NCBI GenBank assembly: GCA_017889635.1
Contig: JAGGAC010000014.1
Coordinates: 88,991 to 152,990 of the forward strand
Direction of reading: 5' to 3'
Length of the DNA: 64,000 bases
From: Bacillota bacterium
GTDB taxonomy: Bacteria; Bacillota; Negativicutes; Sporomusales; CTSoil-080
The notes under the pieces are model-generated. The model saw nothing but the letters and a program-made list of their open reading frames with translations, was not told the origin of the DNA and ran no database searches. This document shows positions 45,849 to 54,188 of the stretch, piece after piece. Numbering within the stretch: the stretch's first letter is position 1; each line of letters begins with the position of its first letter. A program made the translations under genes and the position numbers.

Positions 45849-47138
45849 CTAACCTAACGCTAAGACTTCATTGAGGTGCTGCACACTTTTCCGAGCGGCG
45901 CCGCGATTTTCGGCAATAACCGCCAGGGCCTCGTCGCCCATCTTTTTTCGTATATCAGCATTATCCAATATCCATAGGAGTTTATCACCCAATGCTTCGC
46001 TGCTAGTTACCGTATCACATGCCCCTCGCCCCTTAAGGAGAGAATAACTGTCTTTAAAGTTATACATATGCGGCCCCACTATTATTGGTTTACCATGAGC
46101 CGCAGGTTCAAGAATATTGTGCCCGCCATGAGGAACTAAACTACCACCAACATAAATAATATCACCAACACTATATATCTTTCCTAACTCACCAATGGTG
46201 TCAAGAATAACCACATCATGTCCATCATCTTCCACTTCAGTAGCGGTGCGTCGCCTAGCTCTTAAATTATATTTTGCTGCTAAAGTGATTAATTCCTCGG
46301 CCCGCATAATATCGCGCGGTGCAATCAAAAGTGCAGCTTGCGGATACTTCTGCTTCACCCTGTTAAAAGCAGAAAACAGTAGTGTTTCTTCTCCTTTATG
46401 AGTACTGCCTGCTACCACCACAGGACCAGCCCCTGCAAAGCCAAGACTATTAACTAAGGCCGTCTTTTCATCAATGGTAACCGAAGTATAAGTCTGATCA
46501 AATTTAGTATTCCCTGTAACAAATACCTGTTTTGGATCGGCACCCATACTCACAATATATTCAGCATCAATTTCCGACTGCATGCAAAATCGTTTTACAG
46601 TACTCAACATATCCCGAAGCAGGCCTCGCAGATAGCGATATCGATGAACATTCTTATCACTAATCCGTCCATTAACCATCAACACCGGAATATCAAAAGC
46701 TCGTGCAGCATAAAGAAAATTCGGCCATAATTCGGTTTCCACCAACAAAAAAATCTTCGGTCTAATCTGCCCTACTACACTTTTTCCCAGCCACGGCAAA
46801 TCCAACGGAAAATAAATAACACCGTCAGCCTCAGAAATAATTCTTTTAGCCATTGCATAGCCACTGGTCGTCACTACCGAAATAAGAATTGGCACCCCTG
46901 GCATAGCCAGACGAATTTCTTTGACAATTGGACTTGTAGCAACAATCTCCCCTACTGACGCAGCATGGAGCCAAATACACTCCTTGTTGGCAACCGCCCG
47001 CACCGTGTCTGCTGGCAGAAAGCCAAAGCTCTGCTTCAGGCGTTCGCCAAACCCGTCTTCCCTAATAAAGCGAAATACAAAGACCGGCACCGCCATTAGA
47101 ACTATGATAACCGTCAGTATGTTGTAAAGAAACTTCAT
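45849..47138 (-). CDS. waaA: Kdo transferase
   Basis: 429 residues, GT30. The N-terminal membrane segment is followed by GFGERLKQSFGFLP and the catalytic IWLHAASVGEIVATSPIVKE (Glu). The C-terminal domain has VVVAGSTHKGEETLLFSAFN, IYVGGSLVPHGGHNILEPAA and AHGKPIIVGPHMYNFKD. Transfers Kdo from CMP-Kdo to lipid IVA. GAGGGATGCTGT precedes the ATG. Confidence 0.95.
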   Translation of the reverse strand: MKFLYNILTVIIVLMAVPVFVFRFIREDGFGERLKQSFGFLPADTVRAVANKECIWLHAASVGEIVATSPIVKEIRLAMPGVPILISVVTTSGYAMAKRIISEADGVIYFPLDLPWLGKSVVGQIRPKIFLLVETELWPNFLYAARAFDIPVLMVNGRISDKNVHRYRYLRGLLRDMLSTVKRFCMQSEIDAEYIVSMGADPKQVFVTGNTKFDQTYTSVTIDEKTALVNSLGFAGAGPVVVAGSTHKGEETLLFSAFNRVKQKYPQAALLIAPRDIMRAEELITLAAKYNLRARRRTATEVEDDGHDVVILDTIGELGKIYSVGDIIYVGGSLVPHGGHNILEPAAHGKPIIVGPHMYNFKDSYSLLKGRGACDTVTSSEALGDKLLWILDNADIRKKMGDEALAVIAENRGAARKSVQHLNEVLALG

Positions 47139-47162
47139 ACAGCATCCCTCATCTTCAACAAT

Positions 47163-48902
47163 TCACTTTGACGATACGTCGCTTGCTTCGAATTGAACTT
47201 GATAAAGCTTGCTGTAAAGGCCGCATGCCTTGACTAATGCAGCATGATTACCTTGTTCGACAATTCGCCCTTTGTCCATAACTAAAATAATATCAGCTTG
47301 CTGAACAGTGGACAAGCGGTGAGCAATGATAAATGCCGTTCGGCCAGCCATAAGCTTATCAAGTGCCTCCTTCACCAAAGCTTCACTTTCAGCATCAAGA
47401 GCTGACGTCGCCTCATCTAAAATAAGCACTCGTGGATTTTTGAGAATAGCCCTGGCGATGGCAATACGTTGCTTCTGGCCACCAGACAGCTTAGCGCCGC
47501 GTTCGCCAATATGAGTAGCATACCCTTCTGGCATGTCTAAAATAAATTTATGAGCATTAGCCGCCTTAGCAGCGGCAATTACCTCTTCTTCTGAAGCGTT
47601 AAGGTTGCCATATAAGATATTTTCATGCACAGTACCATTGAACAACATTGTTTCCTGATGCACTATACCAATTTGACGTCTGAGCGACTCCAACGTCACC
47701 TTTTTAATATCGATATCATCAATAGTAATAATCCCTGTGCTAATATCATAAAATCGCGGAATTAAGTTGGCAATAGTAGATTTCCCGGCACCGCTTGGCC
47801 CAACAATCGCAATAACCTGACCTGGCCTAGCAGTAAGAGTTATCTCGCTAAGCGCTGGTTCTCCATGCTTATATTCGAAACTAACATTGCTAAATGCCAC
47901 CGCCCCTTTGATAGCAGGTAATTCAATAGCTCCAGGAGCATCCTTGATGTCAGGTTCGGTGTCAAGGACATCAAAAACTCGCTGTGCAGCTGCCATCGCC
48001 CGCTGGATGTAGCCGTAAGATCGACTCAGCCGCTTAATTGGATTAGAAAGATTGACAACATAAATTAAAAACGCAATTAGAGCCCCTGACGTAAGATTAC
48101 CGCCAATTACCTCCCGTCCACCGTACCAGATTATTACAGTCACTCCGATGGCCGCTAAAAACTCGATAATCGGAGTCAGCATTGCTAACAGTTGGGCTGT
48201 TTTCATCTGAGCCTGGAAGTTATGGTAATTTTCCCGGTTAAACCGCTCAATTTCATAATCTTCACGAACAAAGGATTTTATTACCCTAACCGCCAAAACT
48301 GTCTCTTGAAGAATAGATGTAATATCTGCAATACGTTCCTGCATAACGGCACTAGCAGCGCGAAGCCTCTTGCCAAAAACAGCTATTGCTTGGGCTACCA
48401 TTGGCAAAGTAACAAGGGTTAGAAGCGTTAATTTCCAGTGGATATAAAACATTGCCACCAAAGATCCTATCAATATTGCAGCTTCAGTCACCAACTCGAT
48501 AACATTCTCCACCATCGCTGTTTGAAGTGCCGCCACATCATTAGTAATATAACTCATGATCGTTCCAATGCGCCGGGATTCAAAATAGGACAGTGAAAGC
48601 CGCTGCAAATGGCGGTACAAAGCCTCTCGAAGATCAATTATGACTCTTTGCCCCACATACGACATCAAATAGGTCTGACCGTAAAAAAAGGTGCCCCGCA
48701 GAAAAAAAACCACCACAACGCCCACAGCAATAATATTGAGCATCGTCATGTTCTTCGCGGTAAGCACATCATCAATTATATCCTTGATGACCCAAGGAAC
48801 ATATAAACTAGCTAAAGCAGTCATAATGATGCAAAAAACAGCAATAACTACCCGGAGAACATAAGGCCTTATATACCTTAACAAGCGCAAATATAAATTC
48901 AT
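47163..48902 (-). CDS. msbA: Lipid A flippase ABC transporter MsbA
   Basis: 579-residue half transporter with six N-terminal helices and a C-terminal ATPase. ATPase motifs: Walker A IAIVGPSGAGKSTIANLI, Q-loop IGIVHQETMLFNGTV, signature GAKLSGGQKQRIAIARAI, Walker B RVLILDEATSALDAES and IAHRLSTVQQAD. It flips lipid A-core across the inner membrane. The ATG overlaps the lpxB stop (ATGA) with GGAGGACAACA upstream. Confidence 0.93.
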   Translation of the reverse strand: MNLYLRLLRYIRPYVLRVVIAVFCIIMTALASLYVPWVIKDIIDDVLTAKNMTMLNIIAVGVVVVFFLRGTFFYGQTYLMSYVGQRVIIDLREALYRHLQRLSLSYFESRRIGTIMSYITNDVAALQTAMVENVIELVTEAAILIGSLVAMFYIHWKLTLLTLVTLPMVAQAIAVFGKRLRAASAVMQERIADITSILQETVLAVRVIKSFVREDYEIERFNRENYHNFQAQMKTAQLLAMLTPIIEFLAAIGVTVIIWYGGREVIGGNLTSGALIAFLIYVVNLSNPIKRLSRSYGYIQRAMAAAQRVFDVLDTEPDIKDAPGAIELPAIKGAVAFSNVSFEYKHGEPALSEITLTARPGQVIAIVGPSGAGKSTIANLIPRFYDISTGIITIDDIDIKKVTLESLRRQIGIVHQETMLFNGTVHENILYGNLNASEEEVIAAAKAANAHKFILDMPEGYATHIGERGAKLSGGQKQRIAIARAILKNPRVLILDEATSALDAESEALVKEALDKLMAGRTAFIIAHRLSTVQQADIILVMDKGRIVEQGNHAALVKACGLYSKLYQVQFEASDVSSK

Positions 48903-50050
48903 TGTTGTCCTCCATGGTTAGCCATCGCAACCTCTAAAACAACATTAGCTACCCGATCTACGGCTCCGTTTTCGCCCAGTTTGCGTCTTACCTCACCCAA
49001 ATCGTCCAATATTCTCTTGCGCACTACCATGTCATTAAGTATCGTCAAAGCTTCACAAGCTATAGTCTCAGCATTGACAGCATCTTGCAAAAGTTCCGGC
49101 ACAATCTTGCGTCCAACAATAATGTTAGGCAAACCAAAGTAAGGTATCTTGACGAGAAATTTCCCTAGAAAATAAGTTAGCGCCGCCAGCTTATAAACAA
49201 TTATTGTCGGCACACCCATAAGCGATGTCTCCAGCGTTGCTGTTCCTGAAGCAGCAATCGCAACATCACTGATACTCATTAAATCATAGTTATTGCCAAC
49301 AGTAATACGAATTGGAACACCGCAACCATTAACCATATTTTGCATTATTTCCCTGGAAATTGTCGATGCTAGCGGCAAAAAAAACTGACATTCCGGTGTC
49401 TTTTCCCTAATTTTTTCTGCTGATGCCAACATAACCGGCAGCAAACTAACAATTTCCTGTCGACGGCTACCAGGCATTAATAACACAACTGGTTTTGCCG
49501 GATCGGCATTGAAATGCCGATAAGCTGCCTCCTTGGTCATCGAACTTTTCACAATATCCAGTGAAGGATTACCAACAAAAACAACGTTGGCGCCAGCCTC
49601 CTGATAAACATCGGCTTCAAACGGAAAGATAGCTGCTATTCTATCCACCGTTTTAGCTACTTCCTTCGCCCGTCCTCGCCGCCAAGCCCATGCACTGGGC
49701 GGAATATACGAAACCACTGGAATTCCAAGTTTTTTAGCTGCTTTCGCCAGACGAATATTAAAATCTGGATAGTCAATAATCAACAATACATCTGGACGCT
49801 CACGATCCATTACTTCAGTCAGCGAATCACGTAAACGAAACAGCCTAGGTAAATTACGGATGACTTCCACAAATCCGATTACCCCAAGATCTGCAATATC
49901 ATAAATAATCTCCACCCCGGCGTCCCGCATCTGACAGCCGCCCATGCCAAACATTTTGACATCAGGCTGAATTCTCTTCAAAGCTTCAGCAACGCATGCC
50001 CCGTGCAAGTCGCCAGAAGCTTCGCCTACCGAAAGCATGACCTTAAGCAT
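48899..50050 (-). CDS. lpxB: Lipid A disaccharide synthase
   Basis: GT19 enzyme of 383 residues joining UDP-diacylglucosamine and lipid X. It shows KVMLSVGEASGDLHGACVAE, MFGMGGCQMRDAGVEI, VLLIIDYPDFNIRLAKAAKK, YIPPSAWAWRRGR, LLMPGSRRQEI and AASGTATLETSLMGVPTII. The ATG at 50050 has GGAGG seven bases upstream; the Met six codons earlier does not. Confidence 0.95.
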   Translation of the reverse strand: MLKVMLSVGEASGDLHGACVAEALKRIQPDVKMFGMGGCQMRDAGVEIIYDIADLGVIGFVEVIRNLPRLFRLRDSLTEVMDRERPDVLLIIDYPDFNIRLAKAAKKLGIPVVSYIPPSAWAWRRGRAKEVAKTVDRIAAIFPFEADVYQEAGANVVFVGNPSLDIVKSSMTKEAAYRHFNADPAKPVVLLMPGSRRQEIVSLLPVMLASAEKIREKTPECQFFLPLASTISREIMQNMVNGCGVPIRITVGNNYDLMSISDVAIAASGTATLETSLMGVPTIIVYKLAALTYFLGKFLVKIPYFGLPNIIVGRKIVPELLQDAVNAETIACEALTILNDMVVRKRILDDLGEVRRKLGENGAVDRVANVVLEVAMANHGGQQ

Positions 50051-50180
50051 AAACTGGCCTCCATACAAGAAGAGTCAAAGGTACTTTCAACCAAAATCTT
50101 CTTTTAATAAAAAAAAGGTTTTGGTTGTCCAAATCCAATGTAAGCATGCTAAATCCCCACCTAGTCAGGAAAAAGCACAA

Positions 50181-50243
50181 CCACACGGAAAATAGATACA
50201 GGAATAGTTTCCCTCGATTCTCCCTGTATCTATGCCCCTGTGG
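50181..50243 (-). terminator. Hairpin between lpxI and lpxB, attenuator or weak terminator
   Basis: An 11-base perfect stem ATAGATACAGG/CCTGTATCTAT (50192-50202 and 50223-50233) with an outer CCACA/TGTGG pair. On the minus strand it follows the lpxI stop (50250) directly and is trailed by TTTTCC. A second hairpin, CAACCAAAA/TTTTGGTTG (50088-50096 and 50119-50127), lies before lpxB. The roughly 200-base gap otherwise holds no gene. Confidence 0.45.
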
Positions 50244-50249
50244 TAAAAA

Positions 50250-51053
50250 TTACTTTGCTACAATGGTAATGCCGTGCTCATTAGCCAAAGAAATCACTTT
50301 ATCTCGTTCAGCCAACAGCGTCTTTCCAGCTTCAAAGGCCAATGCCGTTGCTCCACCTTCTATCATAGCCTTGATAGTATCCTGTCCCACTCCCGGTACG
50401 TCAAAACGCATATCCTGATTTGGCTTGGCCACTTTGGCCACTACAGCACCGCCTCTTGACAACTTTGCACCGCGACGAATACAGGCATCAGTTCCCTCGA
50501 TCGCTTCAACAGCCATCACAGCCTTATCTTTTACAACGACTGTCTGCCCAATATCCAGCGCCCCGATTTCTTTTGCCATGCTAAATCCATAATCCATATC
50601 TTCTGCTTCAGACTCTGTTGGTCCACGGTTGGTCAATATTCCCGGACCTGGCATCAATGCACGAATAAGCGCAGTCTGATCCAAAACCCCAATTCCCTCG
50701 GTGGCAAGCTCCCGGACAAAGGCCAACATAATGGTATCATCGTTATAATCCTTCAGTCCGCCAAGCAAGCGCTTCATTCTTTCGTCAGCCACCGCACAAC
50801 CACTAAAGATCAGTTCTTTAGTCACCTTTCCAAGCATAGTGACCTCTAGAACGCCTTCTTCTTTAAGGGCTGTAATAATCCTTTCCAATTCACCGACACT
50901 GATATCATAGGATTTAGCTGACACAGCAGCCAAATCCTCATCAACTCCCGGCACTAACTTCACGGAAATCACGGCAATGCCCATGCCGCTCGCGGCACGG
51001 GCAAATTCCACCGGCAGGCGCCCTACGCCAGCCAACAAACCGACTTTTCTCAT
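50250..51053 (-). CDS. lpxI: UDP-2,3-diacylglucosamine pyrophosphatase, LpxI type
   Basis: 267 residues of the LpxI (DUF1009) family, an alternative to LpxH. KVGLLAGVGRLPVEFARAAS, LGKVTKELIFSG, DDTIMLAFVRELATEGIGVL, MPGPGILTNRGPTESEAEDM and the end motif FDVPGVGQDTIKAMIEGGAT are typical. It makes lipid X from UDP-diacylglucosamine. No lpxH is present in the window. GGAGCAGTAA precedes the ATG. Confidence 0.93.
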   Translation of the reverse strand: MRKVGLLAGVGRLPVEFARAASGMGIAVISVKLVPGVDEDLAAVSAKSYDISVGELERIITALKEEGVLEVTMLGKVTKELIFSGCAVADERMKRLLGGLKDYNDDTIMLAFVRELATEGIGVLDQTALIRALMPGPGILTNRGPTESEAEDMDYGFSMAKEIGALDIGQTVVVKDKAVMAVEAIEGTDACIRRGAKLSRGGAVVAKVAKPNQDMRFDVPGVGQDTIKAMIEGGATALAFEAGKTLLAERDKVISLANEHGITIVAK

Positions 51054-51063
51054 TTACTGCTCC

Positions 51064-51885
51064 TTATTCGCCATCTTCTCTGCGCCCACGGCAGATACCG
51101 CGTTCAGCGTTGCGTAAAAAGCGCAGGAATTGTTCAACTTCTTCGCATGATTCCAGTTCTTGCTCCATAACCGCGATGGCCTGTGCCAAAGATAAATTCG
51201 TGCGATACAAAATTTTATAGGCCTTTTTCAAATTGCGGCGGGCAACATCACCAATGCCAGACCTAGCTATTCCAACATTATTGAGACCGACAACCTTAGC
51301 CGGATGACCGTCAACGATAACGAACGGCGGTACATCCTGCACCACTTTGGAAGCTCCGCCAACCATCGCATTACGGCCAATCTTCACAAACTGATGCACT
51401 CCAGTCATTCCACCGATCACAGCCCGGTCTTCGACATTCACATGTCCAGCCAGCATCGCCGAATTAGACATAACCACATTATTGCCAATAACACAATTAT
51501 GAGCAACATGAGTATAAGCCATCAATAGACAATTAGCACCTACTCTGGTTTCCTCATCTTCGCCAGTTGCCCGATTTATGGTAGCAAACTCCCTGATCTT
51601 GGTATTCTCGCCAATAAAGACGTAGCTCTTTTCCCCCCGGAATTTCAAATCCTGAGGCTCTGTTCCAATAGATGCACTAGGAAAGATAACACAATTTTTT
51701 CCGATGCTCGTCCAGCCATCTATAACAACATGGGCGCCAATCTGAGCCCCGTCACCGATAATTACATTCTCACCGATAACTGCATAGGGCCCTATTTCAA
51801 CGTCTTTACCGATACGAGCGCCCGGATGAATCACCGCTGTTTCGTGTATTTTTCGTATTGGTATTACGACTGTTTCAGGCTTCAC
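51064..51885 (-). CDS. lpxA: UDP-N-acetylglucosamine acyltransferase
   Basis: 273-residue left-handed beta-helix trimeric acyltransferase, first step of lipid A synthesis. Hexapeptide repeats run from IHPGARIGKDVEIGPYAVIG; EPQDLKFRGEKSYVFIGENT, the catalytic-histidine stretch MAYTHVAHNCVIGNNVVMSN and GGMTGVHQFVKIG confirm LpxA. Start is GTG at 51885 about 10 bases after GGAGATGATG. A 130-base gap to fabZ holds no gene. Confidence 0.95.
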   Translation of the reverse strand: MKPETVVIPIRKIHETAVIHPGARIGKDVEIGPYAVIGENVIIGDGAQIGAHVVIDGWTSIGKNCVIFPSASIGTEPQDLKFRGEKSYVFIGENTKIREFATINRATGEDEETRVGANCLLMAYTHVAHNCVIGNNVVMSNSAMLAGHVNVEDRAVIGGMTGVHQFVKIGRNAMVGGASKVVQDVPPFVIVDGHPAKVVGLNNVGIARSGIGDVARRNLKKAYKILYRTNLSLAQAIAVMEQELESCEEVEQFLRFLRNAERGICRGRREDGE

Positions 51886-52016
51886 AGCACATCATCTCCT
51901 TACTATTGCGCAACCGGTACGCATGCCATATTTCATCAAATTCACGCATAATCGGCGAAAAATTAAATTTATATCTCTATTACGCGTATACTATACAACT
52001 TATTTCAAAATAACGC

Positions 52017-52445
52017 CTAAGCTTCAGTCAATGCAAACAAGAATTCCCCTTCAGCTACTAACTCATCATCAACAAAAGCTTCTGCCCATATCTTGCCCAT
52101 TGTACCCCGGACTTTAATCAACTCGGCTACCATACGCAATTGATCTCCAGGCACTACCGGACGGCGAAATTTAACCCGGTCTATCCCAGCAAAAAAAGCC
52201 AATTTACCACGATGCTCCTCTGTTGCAAGCATTGCCACGCCGCCTACTTGAGCCATTGCCTCAAGCAACAGCACTCCTGGCATTATTGGTTTTCCAGGAA
52301 AGTGTCCCTGGAAGAATTGTTCATTAACAGTAACATTTTTTATTCCAACCGCTCGCTTCATTGGTTCGATCTCAAGAATACGATCAACCAGTAAAAACGG
52401 ATAACGATGGGGAATAATACTCTGAATCTGAGTCACGGTCAACAT
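52017..52445 (-). CDS. fabZ: (3R)-hydroxyacyl-ACP dehydratase
   Basis: Hot-dog fold dehydratase of 142 residues. [40 protein letters not shown] (catalytic His) and [20 protein letters not shown] are diagnostic. The ATG at 52445 lies 10 bases after GAGGAGG; the TTG three codons upstream is too close. FabZ competes with LpxA/LpxD for hydroxyacyl-ACP, and its position between lpxC and lpxA is common in LPS bacteria. Confidence 0.96.
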   Translation of the reverse strand: MLTVTQIQSIIPHRYPFLLVDRILEIEPMKRAVGIKNVTVNEQFFQGHFPGKPIMPGVLLLEAMAQVGGVAMLATEEHRGKLAFFAGIDRVKFRRPVVPGDQLRMVAELIKVRGTMGKIWAEAFVDDELVAEGEFLFALTEA

Positions 52446-52469
52446 GGTTAGCAATCCTCCTCGTCTTAT

Positions 52470-53291
52470 CTACACGCTTGCCAATATTTGTTTAGCCAAT
52501 GCAGTATTCAATGCATGGCTGGACTTAACGGCAATAACATGACCGCGTATCCGTCCAGCCAACGCCAAATCACCGATAACATCAAGAATTTTGTGACGTA
52601 CAAGCTCATCAGAAAACCTAAGTGGAGTTAATACCTTATCGCCATCATAGACAACTACATTCTCTGTACTCCCTCCCAGCGCTAACCCCTGCGCCTTCAG
52701 AGCCTCTACTTCATGCATAAACCCGATAGTTCTAGCTGAAGCAACCTCTTGAATGAATGAGTTGGAAGTAATCTCATAGTCGCCGTACTGTATCCCAATT
52801 AAGGGATGTGGATTCACCGAAGTAAAGCTTATTCTAAAACCATCATACGGTAAAATGGCAATAAACTTATCTGGCATTCTCACCGTCAGCGCCTCTGTAA
52901 TAATAGTATACTGGCAATCAGCGTTCTGTTCAACAATTCCGGCCTCTTGGATCAAGCGGACGAACGGCAACGCACTGCCATCAGTAACCGGAGGCTCCGC
53001 TGCCGTCATTTCAACCTCGCAGTTATCGACACCAAGCGCTGAAAAAGCAGCCAGCAAATGTTCCACCGTGAAAACCTTAGCCTCGCCATCCTCCAGAGTT
53101 GTTGCCCGCTGCGTTCCAGTTACATTCGTGGCTGTAGCCTTCACTCGCGGTTTACCTGGTAAATCAGCCCGAACAAAAACAATCCCGGTCCCCGTTTTTG
53201 CCGGCCGCAGTTCAAGAGATACGCTGCTGCCGGAGTGTAGGCCAATACCGGTAATCGCAGCTGAAGTTGCTATAGTTGATTGACGTGGCAT
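52470..53291 (-). CDS. lpxC: UDP-3-O-acyl-N-acetylglucosamine deacetylase
   Basis: Zinc deacetylase of 273 residues, committed step of lipid A synthesis. ITGIGLHSGSSVSLELRPAK, FTVEHLLAAFSALGVDNCEV (zinc His), RTIGFMHEVEALKAQGLALG, and VRHKILDVIGDLALAGRIRG (zinc His and Asp) match LpxC. The ATG at 53291 follows GGGAGGATTTT; the 26 codons upstream have no ribosome binding site. Confidence 0.95.
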   Translation of the reverse strand: MPRQSTIATSAAITGIGLHSGSSVSLELRPAKTGTGIVFVRADLPGKPRVKATATNVTGTQRATTLEDGEAKVFTVEHLLAAFSALGVDNCEVEMTAAEPPVTDGSALPFVRLIQEAGIVEQNADCQYTIITEALTVRMPDKFIAILPYDGFRISFTSVNPHPLIGIQYGDYEITSNSFIQEVASARTIGFMHEVEALKAQGLALGGSTENVVVYDGDKVLTPLRFSDELVRHKILDVIGDLALAGRIRGHVIAVKSSHALNTALAKQILASV

Positions 53292-53388
53292 AAAATCCTC
53301 CCGATTATGGATATAGTCCTCCAATGATGAACTACCACTTATTCTACATAAATTTATCAATTCCTGCAATACTAACCAGTATTATCTC

Positions 53389-54162
53389 CTAAGCAATGCG
53401 TTGACCAGCCAAGGTCAACGCACTTGTATTCATTTGATACTCGATCAATTCCTTATAACGCTGACCAATATCAGAAGCTGGCTTGACAAATACCTTGGCC
53501 GGAATGCCCTCTTCCACAACCTGACCTTTATCCATCAAAACAATCCTGTCAGCAACATGAAGAGCAAAAGGTAACTCATGCGTAACTACCAGCATTGTGC
53601 TGGCACGATACTTAGCCAACTCTTCCATCACCACCAGTACTTCTCGTACCAACATTGGGTCAAGCGACGCTGTAGGCTCGTCCCATAACATCAGTTCAGG
53701 TTCAAAAGCCAGCGCTCTAGCAATTCCCACCCGTTGCTGCTGTCCACCCGAAAGTTCCGATGGTTTTTGATCGCGAAACTTTACCAAACCCACCTTTTCC
53801 ATAGCCGACAAAGCTTTTTCATAGGCGGCTTCTTTCACCATCCCACCCATGACCAAACCCAACATTACGTTTTCTAGTGCTGTTAAACGACCAATTAGAT
53901 TAAACTGTTGAAATACAAAGCCAATCCGTTTGCGAGTGTGGCGCAAAGCCTCATCCCCAAGCGAAATTATATCATGCCCGGCAAAAATAATCCTCCCGGC
54001 ATCCGGTTCAATCAACCTATTAATCATGCGGATAGTCGTTGACTTTCCGCAGCCTGATGGACCCATAAGCACTATTGTTTCTCCACGCCCAACCCTTAAA
54101 CTCATGCCATTCACAGCCACTACTTTGCCGAAACGCTTGGATAAATTATTTATGGTAAGCAT
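53389..54162 (-). CDS. ABC transporter ATPase of the polar amino-acid (GlnQ) type, partner of the 780-residue membrane protein
   Basis: 257 residues. Walker A is in VLMGPSGCGKSTTIRMINRL (residues 34-42), Q-loop IGFVFQQFNLIGRLTALENV, signature PSELSGGQQQRVGIARALAF, Walker B LMLWDEPTASLDPMLV and switch His VVTHELPFA. This is the GlnQ/PhnC-like importer class. No canonical importer permease or binding protein is present; the next gene upstream, 26 bases away, is a large membrane protein with a C-terminal EAA-like segment. Note W rather than L in the Walker B (LMLWDEP). The cargo is unknown; the position beside lpxC suggests a lipid or envelope substrate. Confidence 0.85.
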   Translation of the reverse strand: MLTINNLSKRFGKVVAVNGMSLRVGRGETIVLMGPSGCGKSTTIRMINRLIEPDAGRIIFAGHDIISLGDEALRHTRKRIGFVFQQFNLIGRLTALENVMLGLVMGGMVKEAAYEKALSAMEKVGLVKFRDQKPSELSGGQQQRVGIARALAFEPELMLWDEPTASLDPMLVREVLVVMEELAKYRASTMLVVTHELPFALHVADRIVLMDKGQVVEEGIPAKVFVKPASDIGQRYKELIEYQMNTSALTLAGQRIA

Positions 54163-54188
54163 GTTATCCCTCCTTTCGTGATTCCATG